From Odontesthes bonariensis (lineage: Eukaryota; Chordata; Actinopteri; Atheriniformes; Atherinopsidae): 64,000 bases of DNA. How positions within the stretch are numbered: the stretch's first letter is position 1; each line of letters starts with the position of its first letter. The notes under the pieces were generated by a model. It was not told the DNA's origin. It did not search any database and saw only the letters and a program-made list of their open reading frames with translations. The DNA lies in assembly GCF_027942865.1 (NCBI RefSeq), contig NC_134516.1, forward strand, positions 24,201,322 through 24,265,321, read 5' to 3'. This document shows, one piece after another, positions 9,819 to 19,239 of this stretch. The position numbers and the translations under genes were made by a program.

Positions 9819-10265
9819 GTACAAGTTGTGACTGTCCTTGTGAGGAAGTATGTTCCTGAGCCCAGTTGATCTTTTGCAAGTGTGGATGTGCACTTTAATA
9901 CACCTCGAAATAGATTAAAACAACTTGTACTGAATTTGATTCATGACTCATCCTTTTTTGCATTAAGAAACTGAAAGTAATTAAGTAACTTTTACTCAAA
10001 TGACATTTTAAATGAAGTAATTTTGTACTTTTACTCAAGTAAATTTTGAGATGGGTAATTTTACTTTTACTCTGAGTAGAATTTAGGCAAAGTAAAGATA
10101 CTTTTACTTAATTACAATTTTTCAGTACTCTTTCCACCTCTGGCCAATTCTGAGAATACAAGCTGGAAGAGTATCACTGAAAAATTGACAAAAAAAATCA
10201 CGTCGCCAAAACCCTTTCATTGTCAAGAATTTGCATGACTGAGAGCGTAAATTGATTGTGGAAGG

Positions 10266-10337
10266 GGTTCCATGGTGTAAAGGTCAGCACTCTGGACTCT
10301 GAATCCAGTGATCAAAGTTAAAATCTCAGTGGAACCT
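10266..10337 (+). tRNA. tRNA-Gln-like (CTG), array unit 3, degenerate
   Basis: The acceptor stem and CTG anticodon are kept, but the T loop reads TTAAAAT, losing the invariant C of the TTC motif, and the T stem pairs poorly. Likely a pseudogene. Confidence 0.6.
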
Positions 10338-10681
10338 TCAGGTGTGTGCTGTCATGGTTGCGTTCTGGAAAGAAGATGAGTTGAGTAGGCTAGTCAGTTG
10401 TGAAATGACACCAGATTGCACAATTGATCAATTCCAGCTGAGAGGATCTGTGGTATGTGACGTTACACCTCTGTGTTGCTAGTTGAATCTTTTTTGGTTT
10501 CCTCTTGCATATTCATTTACGATGCTTCTATTTATCCATGCTCTACCAGAGGAGTGTGTTACAATCCCACTTCTGACTCAATTTGTTGCGACTCCACAAT
10601 CTCTTTCCGCCAGCAACAAAATCTGGGAAAACTTACCTCATTCTTTGGCTTCCGGAACACTAGTGAATAGGCATGGCTTCA

Positions 10682-10754
10682 GTTTCCGTAGTGTAGTGGT
10701 TATCACGTTCGCCTAACACGGGAAAGGTCCTCAGTTTGAAACTGGGTGGAAACA
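10682..10754 (+). tRNA. tRNA-Val-like, array unit 3, anticodon AAC
   Basis: Same frame as the other Val copies, but the anticodon loop reads CTAACAC, changing CAC to AAC, which still decodes valine. The anticodon stem has a G-G mismatch, the acceptor has a weakened pair (GTGGAAAC) and the T loop is TTTGAAA. Probably degenerate. Confidence 0.6.
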
Positions 10755-10979
10755 TTACTTGCTCCTCCTTTATTTATTTCATCCTTGTGTGAAGATGTAT
10801 GACTGCACGTTAATGATAGCAACATCAACATATTCATAATTATGGATAGGAGGGGAGCCTCATCTGCTATTCTTGACATGTAAAGTACATTTTTGCAGGT
10901 TTTCAAAAGATTTTCTGATGCTGTTGTTTGAAACGGACTTTGGCGAATCCCTAGCTGCTGAGCGAAAATGGCAACCTTC

Positions 10980-11040
10980 CGTCAAGGAATCGAACCCTGT
11001 TCCTCCGCTTGACAGGCGGATTCTAACCTTTGACCAGCAA
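10980..11040 (-). pseudogene. tRNA-Asp-like segment (degenerate), unit 3
   Basis: Minus-strand anticodon stem-loop with GTC, and GGGTTCGATTCC T-arm, as in the other units. No matching 5' acceptor strand is seen. Confidence 0.5.
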
Positions 11041-11369
11041 AGATACAGAATGTGTTGCTTGACTGTCGTGCCAATTCTGAGAATACAAGCAGTAAGAGTA
11101 TCACTGAAAAATTGACAAAAAAAATCACGTTGCTAAAACCCTTTCATTATCAAGCATTTGCATGACTCTCTTTACTAACTCTTTATTACACCAAGCACAA
11201 TGTCCAAAAAACTCAGTACCCCAAGCACACTCCCAAAGGCAATATGAATGACAAACCAAAAATGTTCACATTGTTTTTAAATTATTGTTTCATGGGTAAA
11301 TCTTTAATGAGGTACTAAAAACACATGTATACAAGACACATAAGTGTTATTATATACACAAGAGATGCA

Positions 11370-11524
11370 TCACATTTGCTGGGCTTCATATGGTGCAACA
11401 ATTGCTACTGCCAGTAGATGTCACCCAAGGGAATTGAATGAAGCTTCGAGTAGTGAACGACTTGGTGACACAATGGTTCAAAATGATTCAAAGCTTCACA
11501 AAGCCTCATTTTGCCATCACTACA
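11370..11524. mobile_element. hAT MITE terminal fragment at the edge of the duplication
   Basis: The segment ends in GCCATCACTA, the inverse of the TAGTGATGG end of common fish hAT MITEs, and holds the usual AAGCTTCGA/TTCAAAGCTTC words. The opposite end was not found. The end lies within a few bases of where arm A of the inverted duplication begins. Confidence 0.4.
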
Positions 11525-11562
11525 ATCAATCAAAAATTGTAAAAGGCAGCTTGTGCTTATAC

Positions 11563-11588
11563 CTCAGGAAGAACCCAGCAGCTGTCAT
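11563..11588 (-). pseudogene. Duplicated first exon (and promoter) of the secreted-protein gene
   Basis: On minus, ATG at 11588-11586 followed by ACAGCTGCTGGGTTC and the donor GTATAAG reproduces exon 1 of the gene at 44404 with one substitution (MTAAGFFLR in place of MRAAGFFLR). The TATA box TTTATAAA (11629-11636) is also copied. Homology ends about 35 bp into intron 1, so the other exons are missing. Confidence 0.75.
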
Positions 11589-12419
11589 TGTGAAAACAAG
11601 CTATGAGAGGAACCAGCAAGGGTGAAGGTTTATAAATAATGCCACAGACCAGCCCAGACCAATCAAAGCTTAACGTGCTAACAACAGACAGCTGCTTGTG
11701 AGGGACTATCAGGACAGGTGGACGCTGGAGGCTCATCTGGTTGGTCTGGTATCAGCCTCATTGTCTCCTCTGGCCTCCACCCTCCTGTCTGTGCTAAAGG
11801 CACTTAGTCACTGCCAAATAATTTACTGTCGTAAAATAGCTCTACCCAAATTGTCGTAATTCTCAGATTTTCTATTTCAGTTAAACGTAGAAGCTGGAAA
11901 TAACATCCTACATGTTGAGTTTTCACACCGACCCACTCACACATTTAACAGGTTAACTGAGGCCTGTAGAGTCTGAGATGTAGCTCTTATTGGTCCTTTA
12001 AAGGAGACATGTTTTGCCCTTTTTGGTACAATTTCCCGAGGTCTTACTGAAATGTATGAGACAGGTCAGGAGCTCCTGGTCTTGTTGGCCAAGTTTTTCC
12101 CCCAAAAGTGTATTTTATTTCCTAAACATGATGCTTTTCTAACTTTAACCCAGTACTTTTAATGTTTTACACCTTTCGACCAAGTAGTTTTGGAAAAAAG
12201 GTGAAAAACGAATGAAGGAAACAACGGTCTCACAGCAGTTCAAAGACTGGTGTCAAACACAAGTCCCGTGTTTAGGAGATGGTTGACTATCCTCTGCATC
12301 CTTTTTAATCTCCTGACTTGGTCAGTGTTACTTGTTGATAATCCAGCGGTGCAGGATGATGTTTCCTGTTAGTTTTGGCAGAACTGGTGCTCAGCTGCTG
12401 GCACAGAGGAATAACTGGC

Positions 12420-12756
12420 CCAGCAAAGAGCCTCCAACAAATAACCAACCGGATGATCCAGAACTTCCTGCAGCTAAACAAAGATAAAACAGAGGTCATT
12501 GTCAGCTGTTAAAAATCTGAGCTCAGCTTCAGGCTGTGATGTTAAAAAGCACAAAGCAAGCAGGAATCTGGCTGTTATTATGGACTCAGAGCTGAACTTC
12601 AGCAGCCAGATCAGGTCAGTTAGGAAGTCAGCCGACTATCACCTGGAGAATATTTCCAGGATTAAAGAACTTCCTTCCCTGGTTACCTGTCATATTTTAT
12701 TACTCATTTTAAAAGCTTTGAATAGTTGGACGGTTGCCTCTGTCTATGATCTGTGA
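12420..12756 (+). mobile_element. L2-type LINE relic (arm A)
   Basis: Translations show 'NFLQLNKDKTEVIVS' and 'RNLAVIMDSELNFSSQIRS', the end of an L2-clade reverse-transcriptase domain, then an internal deletion and 'LLLILKALN' from further downstream. Stops interrupt it. The same relic is at 43235-43570, so it predates the duplication. Confidence 0.75.
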
Positions 12757-12974
12757 ACTCCTTACTCCCCTGATTGCTGCTCACACGGCCCACTGTTTAA
12801 TATAACTGAGCTGTTCATTAGATGGAAATGAATCCCTGCATACTCCTAAAAATCACTTTATTTTGAGGCTTTTTCTTCTAATTAAAACCCCACTTTCATA
12901 ATTACTCGGGACTCTTTGTAAAATGCAAATAAAGCCAGAAAGATATGATCTTAGAACTATTAAAAAGTTATATC

Positions 12975-15900
12975 TAATTCAATTCAAATTCAATTCAATT
13001 CAATTCAATTCAAATTCAAAAATACTTTATTTATCCCAGAGGGAAATTAAATGTTGATGTAGCTCAATTAAATCAAAGAGTTATTATAGATGCTGATGGC
13101 TGTGGGCAGGAAAGATTTCCTGTAGCGGTCCGTTTTGCATCCAAACTGAAGAAGCCTTTGACTGAAGAGACTCTGTTTTCTGATAACAGTCTCATGGAGA
13201 GGATGTTCAGGGTTGTCCATAATTCTCTTGATTTTATGCAAAATCCTTCTTTGCATTATTGTCTCCAGAGGTTCCACAGTCGTCCCCAGAACAGAACCAG
13301 CCTTCCTTATCAGGTTGTTGAGTCTTTTTAGGTCCCTGGTTCTGATGCTGCTGCCCCAACAGATGACGCAAGAGGAAATGACGCTCTCAACAACAGACTT
13401 GTAGAAGATCTGCAACATCTTGTTGCAAACCTTGAAGGACCTTAGCTTCCTCAAGAAGTACAGTCTGCTCTGTCCTTTCTTGTAGATGGCTTCACTGTTG
13501 TGTCTCCAGTCCAGTCTGTTGTCCACATGAACACCAAGGTATTTATATTTCTCAACCACCTCCACTTCTTCTCCCATGATGGAAACAGGCTTTGATCTGA
13601 CCCTGTTTCTCCTGAAATCTACAATCATCTCCTTTGTTTTGTTAACATTCAAGATGAGATGATTGTTCCCACACCATGCCACAAAGCGGTCCACCAGCTC
13701 TCTGTACTCAGCTTCTTGTCCATCTCTGATACACCCGACAACTGCAGAGTCATCTGAATATTTCTGTAGATGACAGGAGTCTGACTTGTACTGGAAGTCT
13801 GAAGTGTACAGAGTGAAAAGGAATGGTGAGAGTACAGTCCCCTGTGGTGCTCCTGTGCTGCTGATCACCTGGTTAGACACACAATTCTTCAGTCTGACAA
13901 ACTGTGGTCTGTTTGTCAGGTAGTCATTAATCCAGGTGATTGTTGAGGCCTCCACCTGAGTCTTCTGGAGTTTCAGACAAAGCAGATCAGGCTGGATTGT
14001 GTTAAATGCACTGGAGAAATCAAAGAACATGATCCTCACAGTGCTGCCTGCTTTGTCCAGATGACAGTGGGTTTGTTGAAGCAGGTGTATGATAGCGTCT
14101 TCAACTCCAACTCCATGGCGATAAGCAAACTGCAGGGGGTCCTGATATGTGCTGGTTTGCTTACACAGGTGAGTCAGCAGGAGTCTCTCCAGGACCTTCA
14201 TGATGTGGGATGTCAGGGCAACAGGTCTGTAATCATTGATGTCTGAGGGGTGAGTTTTCTTTGGTACCGGAACCAGACAGGATGTCTTCCACAACAGTGG
14301 TACCTTCTCTTGGGTCAAGCTAAGGTTGAAAAGGTGTTGCAGAATCCCACAGAGCTGCTCTGCACAGGCCTTCAGGACTCGGGGGCTGACACCATCTGGA
14401 CCTGCAGCCTTGTTCCGGTTCAGTCTCTCCAACTGCCTCTTCACCTGACTTCTAGAAACAGAAAAGTGGGAGAGGGAGGCAAAGGGGACAGCAGCATCTC
14501 CTGATTGGGTTGAAGACAAACTAGTGGAAGCAGAAGAATCCATGACTGAGGTGGAGGTGGAGATGTTACAGGAAAGCTGTGGGTCAGAGGAGGGTGAGAT
14601 GTCTCTTTGGCTGGGAACAGGAGGGGAGGATGGTGAGCTTGTTACTGAACTGAACCTGTTGAAGAATGTGTTCAGCTCATTTGCTCTGTCCAGACTTCCA
14701 TCCATCCGATCCTCCCTCTGCTTGAGGCCTGTGATCTTCTTCATTCCTGACCACACATCTCTGATATTGTTCCTCTGCAGTTTACTCTCAAGTTTCTTTC
14801 TATACACCTCCTTGCTCTCTCTGATCTTGACTTTGAGCTGCTTCTGTATACTCCTCAGTAACTCCCTGTCTCGCTCCCTAAAGGCTCTTTTTTTCCTGTT
14901 CAATAGTTCCTTTAGCTCACTGGTGATCCAGGGTTTGTTATTAGGGAAGCATCTCACTGTTCTGGTGGGGATGGTGTTGTCCACACAGAAGTTTATATAG
15001 TCAGTCACACACTCAGTCATGGCATTAATGTCCTCTCCATGTGGCTTACAAAGAGAAATCCAATCGGTTGCATCAAAACAACCCTGTAAGGCTTCTTCAG
15101 CTTCCTCTGACCACTTTCTAACAGTCCTTTTTGTGACAGGTAGTCTCTGGACAAGGGGTTTATATGCTGAACAGAGAAAAACAAGGTTGTGATCTGATTT
15201 TCCCAGGGGAGGTCTTGATTTGGAAATGTATGAATCCTTGACATTTGTGTAAAACAAATCCAATGTCTTGTTTTCTCTGGTAGAGCAGCTGACAAACTGT
15301 TGAAAAGTTGGCAGTGTAGCAGAGAGTGAGGCATGATTAAAATCACCAGATATTGCCACAAAAGAATTGGGGTGTTGAGTCTGTATCTTAGCAACAACGG
15401 AACTGATGACATCACATGCAGTGTCGGCAACAGCTAAGGGTGGAATGTAAACAGCCACCAAAACAACACTGGTGAACTCTCTTGGCAAATAATATGGACG
15501 AAAACTTACTGCCAATAGTTCAATGTCAGGACTGCAGAGACGACTCTTCACAGTAACATGTCCTGGGTGACACCATCTGTTGTTGACAAGCACTGCCAAT
15601 CCACCCCCTTTCCTTTTCCTGCTACTCTTTAAATCTCGATCTGCTCGTACAGTCAGGAAGCCCGGCAGAGAGACGCTGGAGTCGGGTATATGATCCTGTA
15701 GCCATGTCTCATTAAAACACATAATGCTACATTCCCGATATTCTTGCTGAGTCCTTATCAAGGCTAAAAGTTCATCCAACTTGTTAGCTAACGATCTTAC
15801 ATTTCCCATGATGCAGGATGGCAGAGATGGTTTGAACTTCTTCTTTCTTTCTCTCCTCTTTGCTCCTGCTCTGCATCCACGACGCCTCCTTTTCAATTCC

Positions 15901-16206
15901 AGTGGGATTTCTGGCTTCAGTTGTCGAATTATTTCTGCTTTTCCAATGTTATTCAGCTGCTCCCTGTTGTAAACCACCTTGTTGCTATGGTGATGCATCA
16001 TGACAAAAGAGTAAAATATACAAAAGTATTGGGAAAAATTAATCCAGCTGCACAGCATCCAAGGCAGGAAGGAACAGTTGTCCAAAAAATGCAATTTCTT
16101 CCAAGAAATAACAGGAATGAAATTTAGAGAAAAAGAAAAATCTCAATGTGAGGTACAGAGCTACTCCAACATGCTGCCACCCTCAGCAGCGCATTCTAGA
16201 ACTCAA
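12975..16206 (-). mobile_element. Near full-length non-LTR retrotransposon (Rex1/CR1-L2-like LINE)
   Basis: The element is about 3.2 kb on the minus strand. It carries one intact ORF, a short 3' UTR ending in TTTATCCCAGAGGGAAATT and an (AATTG/AATTC)n tail. The homologous spot in arm B (about 43010) and at 3.38 kb is uninterrupted (TCTAATTAGATA), proving insertion; the flanks share only AATT as a possible target duplication. The intact frame and its absence from arm B point to a recent insertion. Confidence 0.9.
13068..16094 (-). CDS. LINE ORF: endonuclease plus reverse transcriptase, 1008 aa, intact
   Basis: A single open frame. The N-terminal about 95 residues are basic. An apurinic-like endonuclease domain follows (about 95-320) with catalytic motifs NVRSL, FNETWL, SGDFNHA and KSDHNLV. 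A linker leads to the reverse transcriptase (about 560-850): 'KAAGPDGVSPRVLKAC', 'MFFDFSSAFNTI', 'GAPQGTVLSPFLFTLY' and the active-site box 'YSDDSAVV'. The C-terminal thumb region follows ('YKYLGVHVDNRLDW'). There is no RNase H and no ORF1 in the insert. It makes cDNA at the nicked target site (target-primed reverse transcription). The start used is the first ATG; a start at the later 'MMHHHSNK' is also possible. All key residues seen are present, so it may be active. Confidence 0.9.
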   Translation of the reverse strand: MHFLDNCSFLPWMLCSWINFSQYFCIFYSFVMMHHHSNKVVYNREQLNNIGKAEIIRQLKPEIPLELKRRRRGCRAGAKRRERKKKFKPSLPSCIMGNVRSLANKLDELLALIRTQQEYRECSIMCFNETWLQDHIPDSSVSLPGFLTVRADRDLKSSRKRKGGGLAVLVNNRWCHPGHVTVKSRLCSPDIELLAVSFRPYYLPREFTSVVLVAVYIPPLAVADTACDVISSVVAKIQTQHPNSFVAISGDFNHASLSATLPTFQQFVSCSTRENKTLDLFYTNVKDSYISKSRPPLGKSDHNLVFLCSAYKPLVQRLPVTKRTVRKWSEEAEEALQGCFDATDWISLCKPHGEDINAMTECVTDYINFCVDNTIPTRTVRCFPNNKPWITSELKELLNRKKRAFRERDRELLRSIQKQLKVKIRESKEVYRKKLESKLQRNNIRDVWSGMKKITGLKQREDRMDGSLDRANELNTFFNRFSSVTSSPSSPPVPSQRDISPSSDPQLSCNISTSTSVMDSSASTSLSSTQSGDAAVPFASLSHFSVSRSQVKRQLERLNRNKAAGPDGVSPRVLKACAEQLCGILQHLFNLSLTQEKVPLLWKTSCLVPVPKKTHPSDINDYRPVALTSHIMKVLERLLLTHLCKQTSTYQDPLQFAYRHGVGVEDAIIHLLQQTHCHLDKAGSTVRIMFFDFSSAFNTIQPDLLCLKLQKTQVEASTITWINDYLTNRPQFVRLKNCVSNQVISSTGAPQGTVLSPFLFTLYTSDFQYKSDSCHLQKYSDDSAVVGCIRDGQEAEYRELVDRFVAWCGNNHLILNVNKTKEMIVDFRRNRVRSKPVSIMGEEVEVVEKYKYLGVHVDNRLDWRHNSEAIYKKGQSRLYFLRKLRSFKVCNKMLQIFYKSVVESVISSCVICWGSSIRTRDLKRLNNLIRKAGSVLGTTVEPLETIMQRRILHKIKRIMDNPEHPLHETVIRKQSLFSQRLLQFGCKTDRYRKSFLPTAISIYNNSLI

Positions 16207-16968
16207 TTAGAAATAGTGCAAGTTCGGTGCCATCTGTTGGTTTCCTTAGCGAGGAAATAGTTTTTGAATTGCTCTGTATGAATGAATTGGATTCATTCTG
16301 AATTTAATTAATTGGATTATAATTACAATGAATTGAACTCCAATTGGCCTGAATTGGACTTTATTACTGAAGTGCCCTGAGATGACATTTGTTGTAATTG
16401 TAATAGTTTATTTTGGCAACATTTTAAACAAACTGACATTATTCTGTCTTGGGAAACACTGCTGGTGGAAAACATGATACTGGCTGCTGAAAAACTGGCA
16501 GAAGTGGAGCTTCCAACGTGACAGTGACAGGAAGTAATCAGCTGAAGTCGTCCAGAGATTAACAGAGAACACAAATCAACATTCTGGAATCCGGACTTCA
16601 GTTCCATCCAGAATCTGTGGTTGGAACCACAGACCAGAAGAGACAGAACAGAAGCCTTCACAAAGTTGTGATGTCATCACTGTAGTGACATCACAATCGA
16701 TGTCATCTCTGATCTTGTTTGACATCACAAAGTTTATACAGGCCAGACATTTTCACTGCTTTTTCACAGTTGGTCAGGAGTTTATCTGAAGAAACACGTC
16801 CAGTTTTTGAAGCAGATTTGAAAGTCACAGCAAACGGTTTTCACATCGCCTAAAAAACACTTAATTACTATCTTAAATAGTCATTTTAACAAGCACTTAG
16901 AAACAACGCTTACTTGCTATCTTAAAAAAAAAAAAAGTGATTTGAAGTATTCATAAACAACAAGCAAA

Positions 16969-17193
16969 ATGAGTCAAACCAAGAAATCATCTCCTCCACT
17001 TCAGTGGTGTGACATGGCAGACGAACATTTGCCCGAGGGTTTCTACACGTGTCCCATTACTTTTGGCAGTAAGGAAAGTTATGAGGAACTCACCCACTGT
17101 TGGAAAAAGAACAATCCCAGGTCTCTGCTGCAGCTGGGACTCCTCACTCAGAGGATGTCCAGCTCCTGCAGGATCATCTCCAGGCCTCCGTAG
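16969..17193 (+). CDS. Unknown 74-codon ORF, arm A copy
   Basis: Encodes MSQTKKSSPPLQW... with 'LPEGFYTCPITFGSKES' and 'CWKKNNPRSLLQLGLL'. The same ORF, also 74 codons, is at 42029-42253 in arm B, with several amino-acid differences (WCDMADEH/WGDMADDD). A TATA-like TTTATACA lies about 240 bp upstream (16732). It may be the first exon of a gene continuing to the coiled-coil ORF at 17340. I recognise no family. Conservation between the copies may only reflect recent duplication. Confidence 0.4.
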   Translation: MSQTKKSSPPLQWCDMADEHLPEGFYTCPITFGSKESYEELTHCWKKNNPRSLLQLGLLTQRMSSSCRIISRPP

Positions 17194-17339
17194 TTCCTCC
17201 AGTCAAGTGGAAGTTTCCAGTTTCACAAACCGAGGGGATTCCCTCTAACGCCTCTGCTGCCGACCGAGATTATGGATCAGAGAAATGACAGAACTCTTAC
17301 CGACAGAAGAATGAAAAGAACAGCTATTTATAGCATGGG

Positions 17340-17549
17340 ATGGATATTCTGAGGACAAAGCTGCTGAAGAAACATTTCTTTCTGACAGGAGAAAAAGACA
17401 GAAGAGTGGCAGCAGAGAGCGGCTGCTCCATGACTGAGGAAAAACTAAAGAAGGTGGAAAACTGTTTGACGTGTGAGCGGCATCTCCGTCAAAAGTGTGA
17501 GCAGGAGCTCAAGCAGTGCAACCGAGTCACTGCAGGATTGTGTGAAACT
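17340..17549 (+). CDS. Unknown coiled-coil-like ORF, truncated arm A copy
   Basis: Starts MDILRTKLLKKHFFLTGEKD and is rich in Lys/Glu/Cys ('TEEKLKKVENCLTCERHL'). It matches 41882-41673 in arm B for 70 codons, then jumps at GAAACT into a tRNA-Thr 3' fragment, so this copy is truncated by a deletion. The arm B copy is longer (152 codons). Confidence 0.4.
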
Positions 17550-17580
17550 CAAGATCCTTGGTTCAAATCCCAGCAGTGAC
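17549..17580 (-). pseudogene. tRNA-Thr 3' fragment
   Basis: The segment GATCCTTGGTTCAAATCCCA is the variable-loop and T-arm part of the tRNA-Thr genes at 35278, 37169 and 41354, read here on the plus strand because arm A is inverted. The 5' two-thirds are deleted. Strand given is that of the duplication partner; the tRNA sense here is plus. Confidence 0.5.
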
Positions 17581-17599
17581 TGTGGGCCTTCAGAGCAAG

Positions 17600-18290
17600 C
17601 TATGACTTAGCATATAAAACAGCTTATTATCAGCTTTCTACTAAATCCTTTTCACTGGTCCTCTTAATGAAAGTGCGTATAAATAGCACACAGCTTTTAA
17701 AGTCTCATTTATGCCTATTTTATACTTTCAGAGTGTAATTTTCCTCTGTTCACATAACACGTCAAATGGTTAGGGTGCAGTACGGTGGAGGTTCTCCTCC
17801 TGTCACACTACATAACATCAAAATGAACGTACAAACCGTGAAATAGTCAGAGTTAGAGTAAAAGCTGAGGGCAGGACGTCATTTCCTTGAAATATGTAGC
17901 GGAAAATAATACGCAAAAGCATAAAAAAGCCTTGTAAAAACACAGTAAATGACTTGGCGTGTAATACACCGCTTCATGAGATCTGGCTGTAACTGGTGAA
18001 AGTGACTTCCTCATGAACACCAGGGTCTGAGTTGAAAACCCAACAATATCTGCAAAATATGATGAAGTTTTGAACCAACTGGAGGCACTTCTACTCATGG
18101 CTTTAACTATCCTGCTTCCTGCTTCTGAAGAGTGCAGACGTGTCTCTGCTTCCTCCTGCTGCTTATCGCTTTATTTGCTTTTAAATCATTTTACTTCTTT
18201 CCACAAGTCTGGGATATAATTTTATTATTTTTCTTTTAAGTGAACCCAGACTTTTTCAATCAATTTTATTCTTTTTAGAATTTATCTGAT
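17600..18290. other. Non-coding remainder of arm A and its outer junction
   Basis: This stretch matches 35437-35888 and 37083-37150 in reverse complement and preserves the empty TTAA site (near 17665) of the fold-back element in arm B. Homology ends near 18110. A short ORF beginning MSRSAS (18098 to 17853, minus) has a counterpart at 35450 (plus); both lack recognisable domains. Confidence 0.6.
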
Positions 18291-18432
18291 GATTCAGCGA
18301 CTACAATCCTTTCAACATGCCCTCTGAAAGCTGTCGGAACAAGAAATTTGTGCGCTACAAGAAAGGATTTTTGCCTTAGAAACTGAAATTGGACTTCATG
18401 AAACGCTCCCAATGGAATCCAGTGGTAAGAAG

Positions 18433-19032
18433 TAGTGATGGGAAGTTTGGCTCTTTTGACTCGGCTCCCAAAGAAGAGCCGGCTCTTTCGACTCCCCGAC
18501 GGCTCTTTATTTAGGATCTTTTGTAGCCTATATTTTACCTAAACTTTGCAAAAAGTCATGGTTTATGTGCTGAAAACCCTTTTGCTTTCAGTGTTTTTAT
18601 GAGAGATAAGAGAGATAAGATCATAATTGCCTTATTCTGTGCATTCATTCTGTGACAAAACCACTCTTACATTTGTTTAATTCTATTAAACTTTTTCATA
18701 GCACAAATTAACAATTAACATCAAACAAATCCAAAGAACAGAACCAAACTCAAGATAACATTAATAATGTCCTCAATTAAACTTTTTTATTGGACAAATT
18801 AACAAAAAAAATTCTGCCCCGCCCCCCTCTCTGTTTACACATCCTTAATTCTCATGTGAATGCCGCATGCTGGTCGCCGCTGGCCAATCATAACAAAGCT
18901 CTGTAACCAGAGCTGGGACTGAGCACTGAAAGTGAAACCGGAGCAGCGAATGGAAAAAAACTGGGAGCTCTTCTGATTCACTACAAAGAGCCGGCTCTCT
19001 GAGCCGATGCTTGCACGCATGACCCATCACTA
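18433..19032. mobile_element. Non-autonomous hAT element (MITE), 600 bp
   Basis: The ends TAGTGATGGG and CCCATCACTA are inverted repeats, flanked by the perfect 8-bp duplication GTAAGAAG (18425-18432 and 19033-19040). Internal GAGCCGGCTC palindromes near both ends are typical of this fish family. No ORF of note. It interrupts the SGNH-type LINE ORF1 relic around it. Confidence 0.9.
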
Positions 19033-19239
19033 GTAAGAAGTCCACATTTACTTCCAAAGGAAAGGGTGAAAAAACTGCTACTTACAACCTAAAGCTAAAT
19101 GATACTACTCTGTAAAGGCACTTAAAATGGACTTGGTGCTAAGCCGAAGAAACGTCAAACTGTTGGAATCAACGGAGGATATTTAACATCACCCGGAATA
19201 AAGTTAACAAACAGATTTTCACCACTGTCAGAGCCAAAT

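Larger units (their letters stand above)
6765..10142 (+). mobile_element. hAT-superfamily DNA transposon (Tol2-like ends), 3.38 kb, with nested insertions
   Basis: The left end CAGGGGTGGAAAG and right end CTTTCCACCTCTG are inverted repeats of the CAGRGGTG type seen in Tol2-like hATs. A perfect 8-bp duplication GCCAATTC flanks it (6757-6764 and 10143-10150), and the other array units show the empty site. Subterminal sequence is rich in TTACTTTTACT words on both sides. Inside are a THAP-domain exon (8638-8854), a hAT dimerisation-domain ORF (9079-9348), a Harbinger element (7094-8607), a minisatellite (9362-9482) and a LINE 3' fragment (9591-9818). The catalytic core between THAP and dimerisation regions is missing, so this copy cannot supply its own transposase. 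Confidence 0.9.
4590..11165 (+). repeat. Tandem array of ~0.93-kb units carrying tRNA-Gln, tRNA-Val and a tRNA-Asp-like segment
   Basis: Three units start with the word GATACAGAATGTGTTGCTTG at about 4590, 5805 and 6730, and a fourth partial unit starts at about 11040 and stops near 11165. Net of insertions each unit is about 925-930 bp. Unit 1 holds a 287-bp solo LTR; unit 3 holds the hAT element 6765-10142. Each unit has tRNA-Gln(CTG), about 335 bp of spacer, tRNA-Val, about 250 bp of spacer, then a degenerate tRNA-Asp-like segment on the opposite strand. The unit-to-unit similarity of the spacers shows tandem duplication, not independent tRNA insertions. Confidence 0.85.
11530..18110 (+). 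repeat. Arm A of a large inverted duplication
   Basis: Read on plus, this segment matches the reverse complement of 35437-44466 in order: promoter/exon 1 of the secreted-protein gene, L2 relic, dispersed repeat, the 74-codon ORF, the coiled-coil ORF, a tRNA-Thr 3' fragment and the 'MSRSAS' segment. Arm A contains an extra LINE (12975-16206) and lacks a few hundred bp from inside the coiled-coil ORF through the tRNA-Thr 5' half. By eye, the shared parts look well over 90% identical. Confidence 0.9.

Noticed and set aside
14061-15000. Plus-strand ORFs over the 13-16 kb LINE
   Set aside because: Antisense to the intact LINE ORF; composition reflects the opposite frame.
17100-17288. Alternative frame 'VSAAAGTPHSEDVQLLQDHL' as the main product
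   Set aside because: Open in both arms but without an upstream splice or start that favours it; kept only as an uncertainty note.
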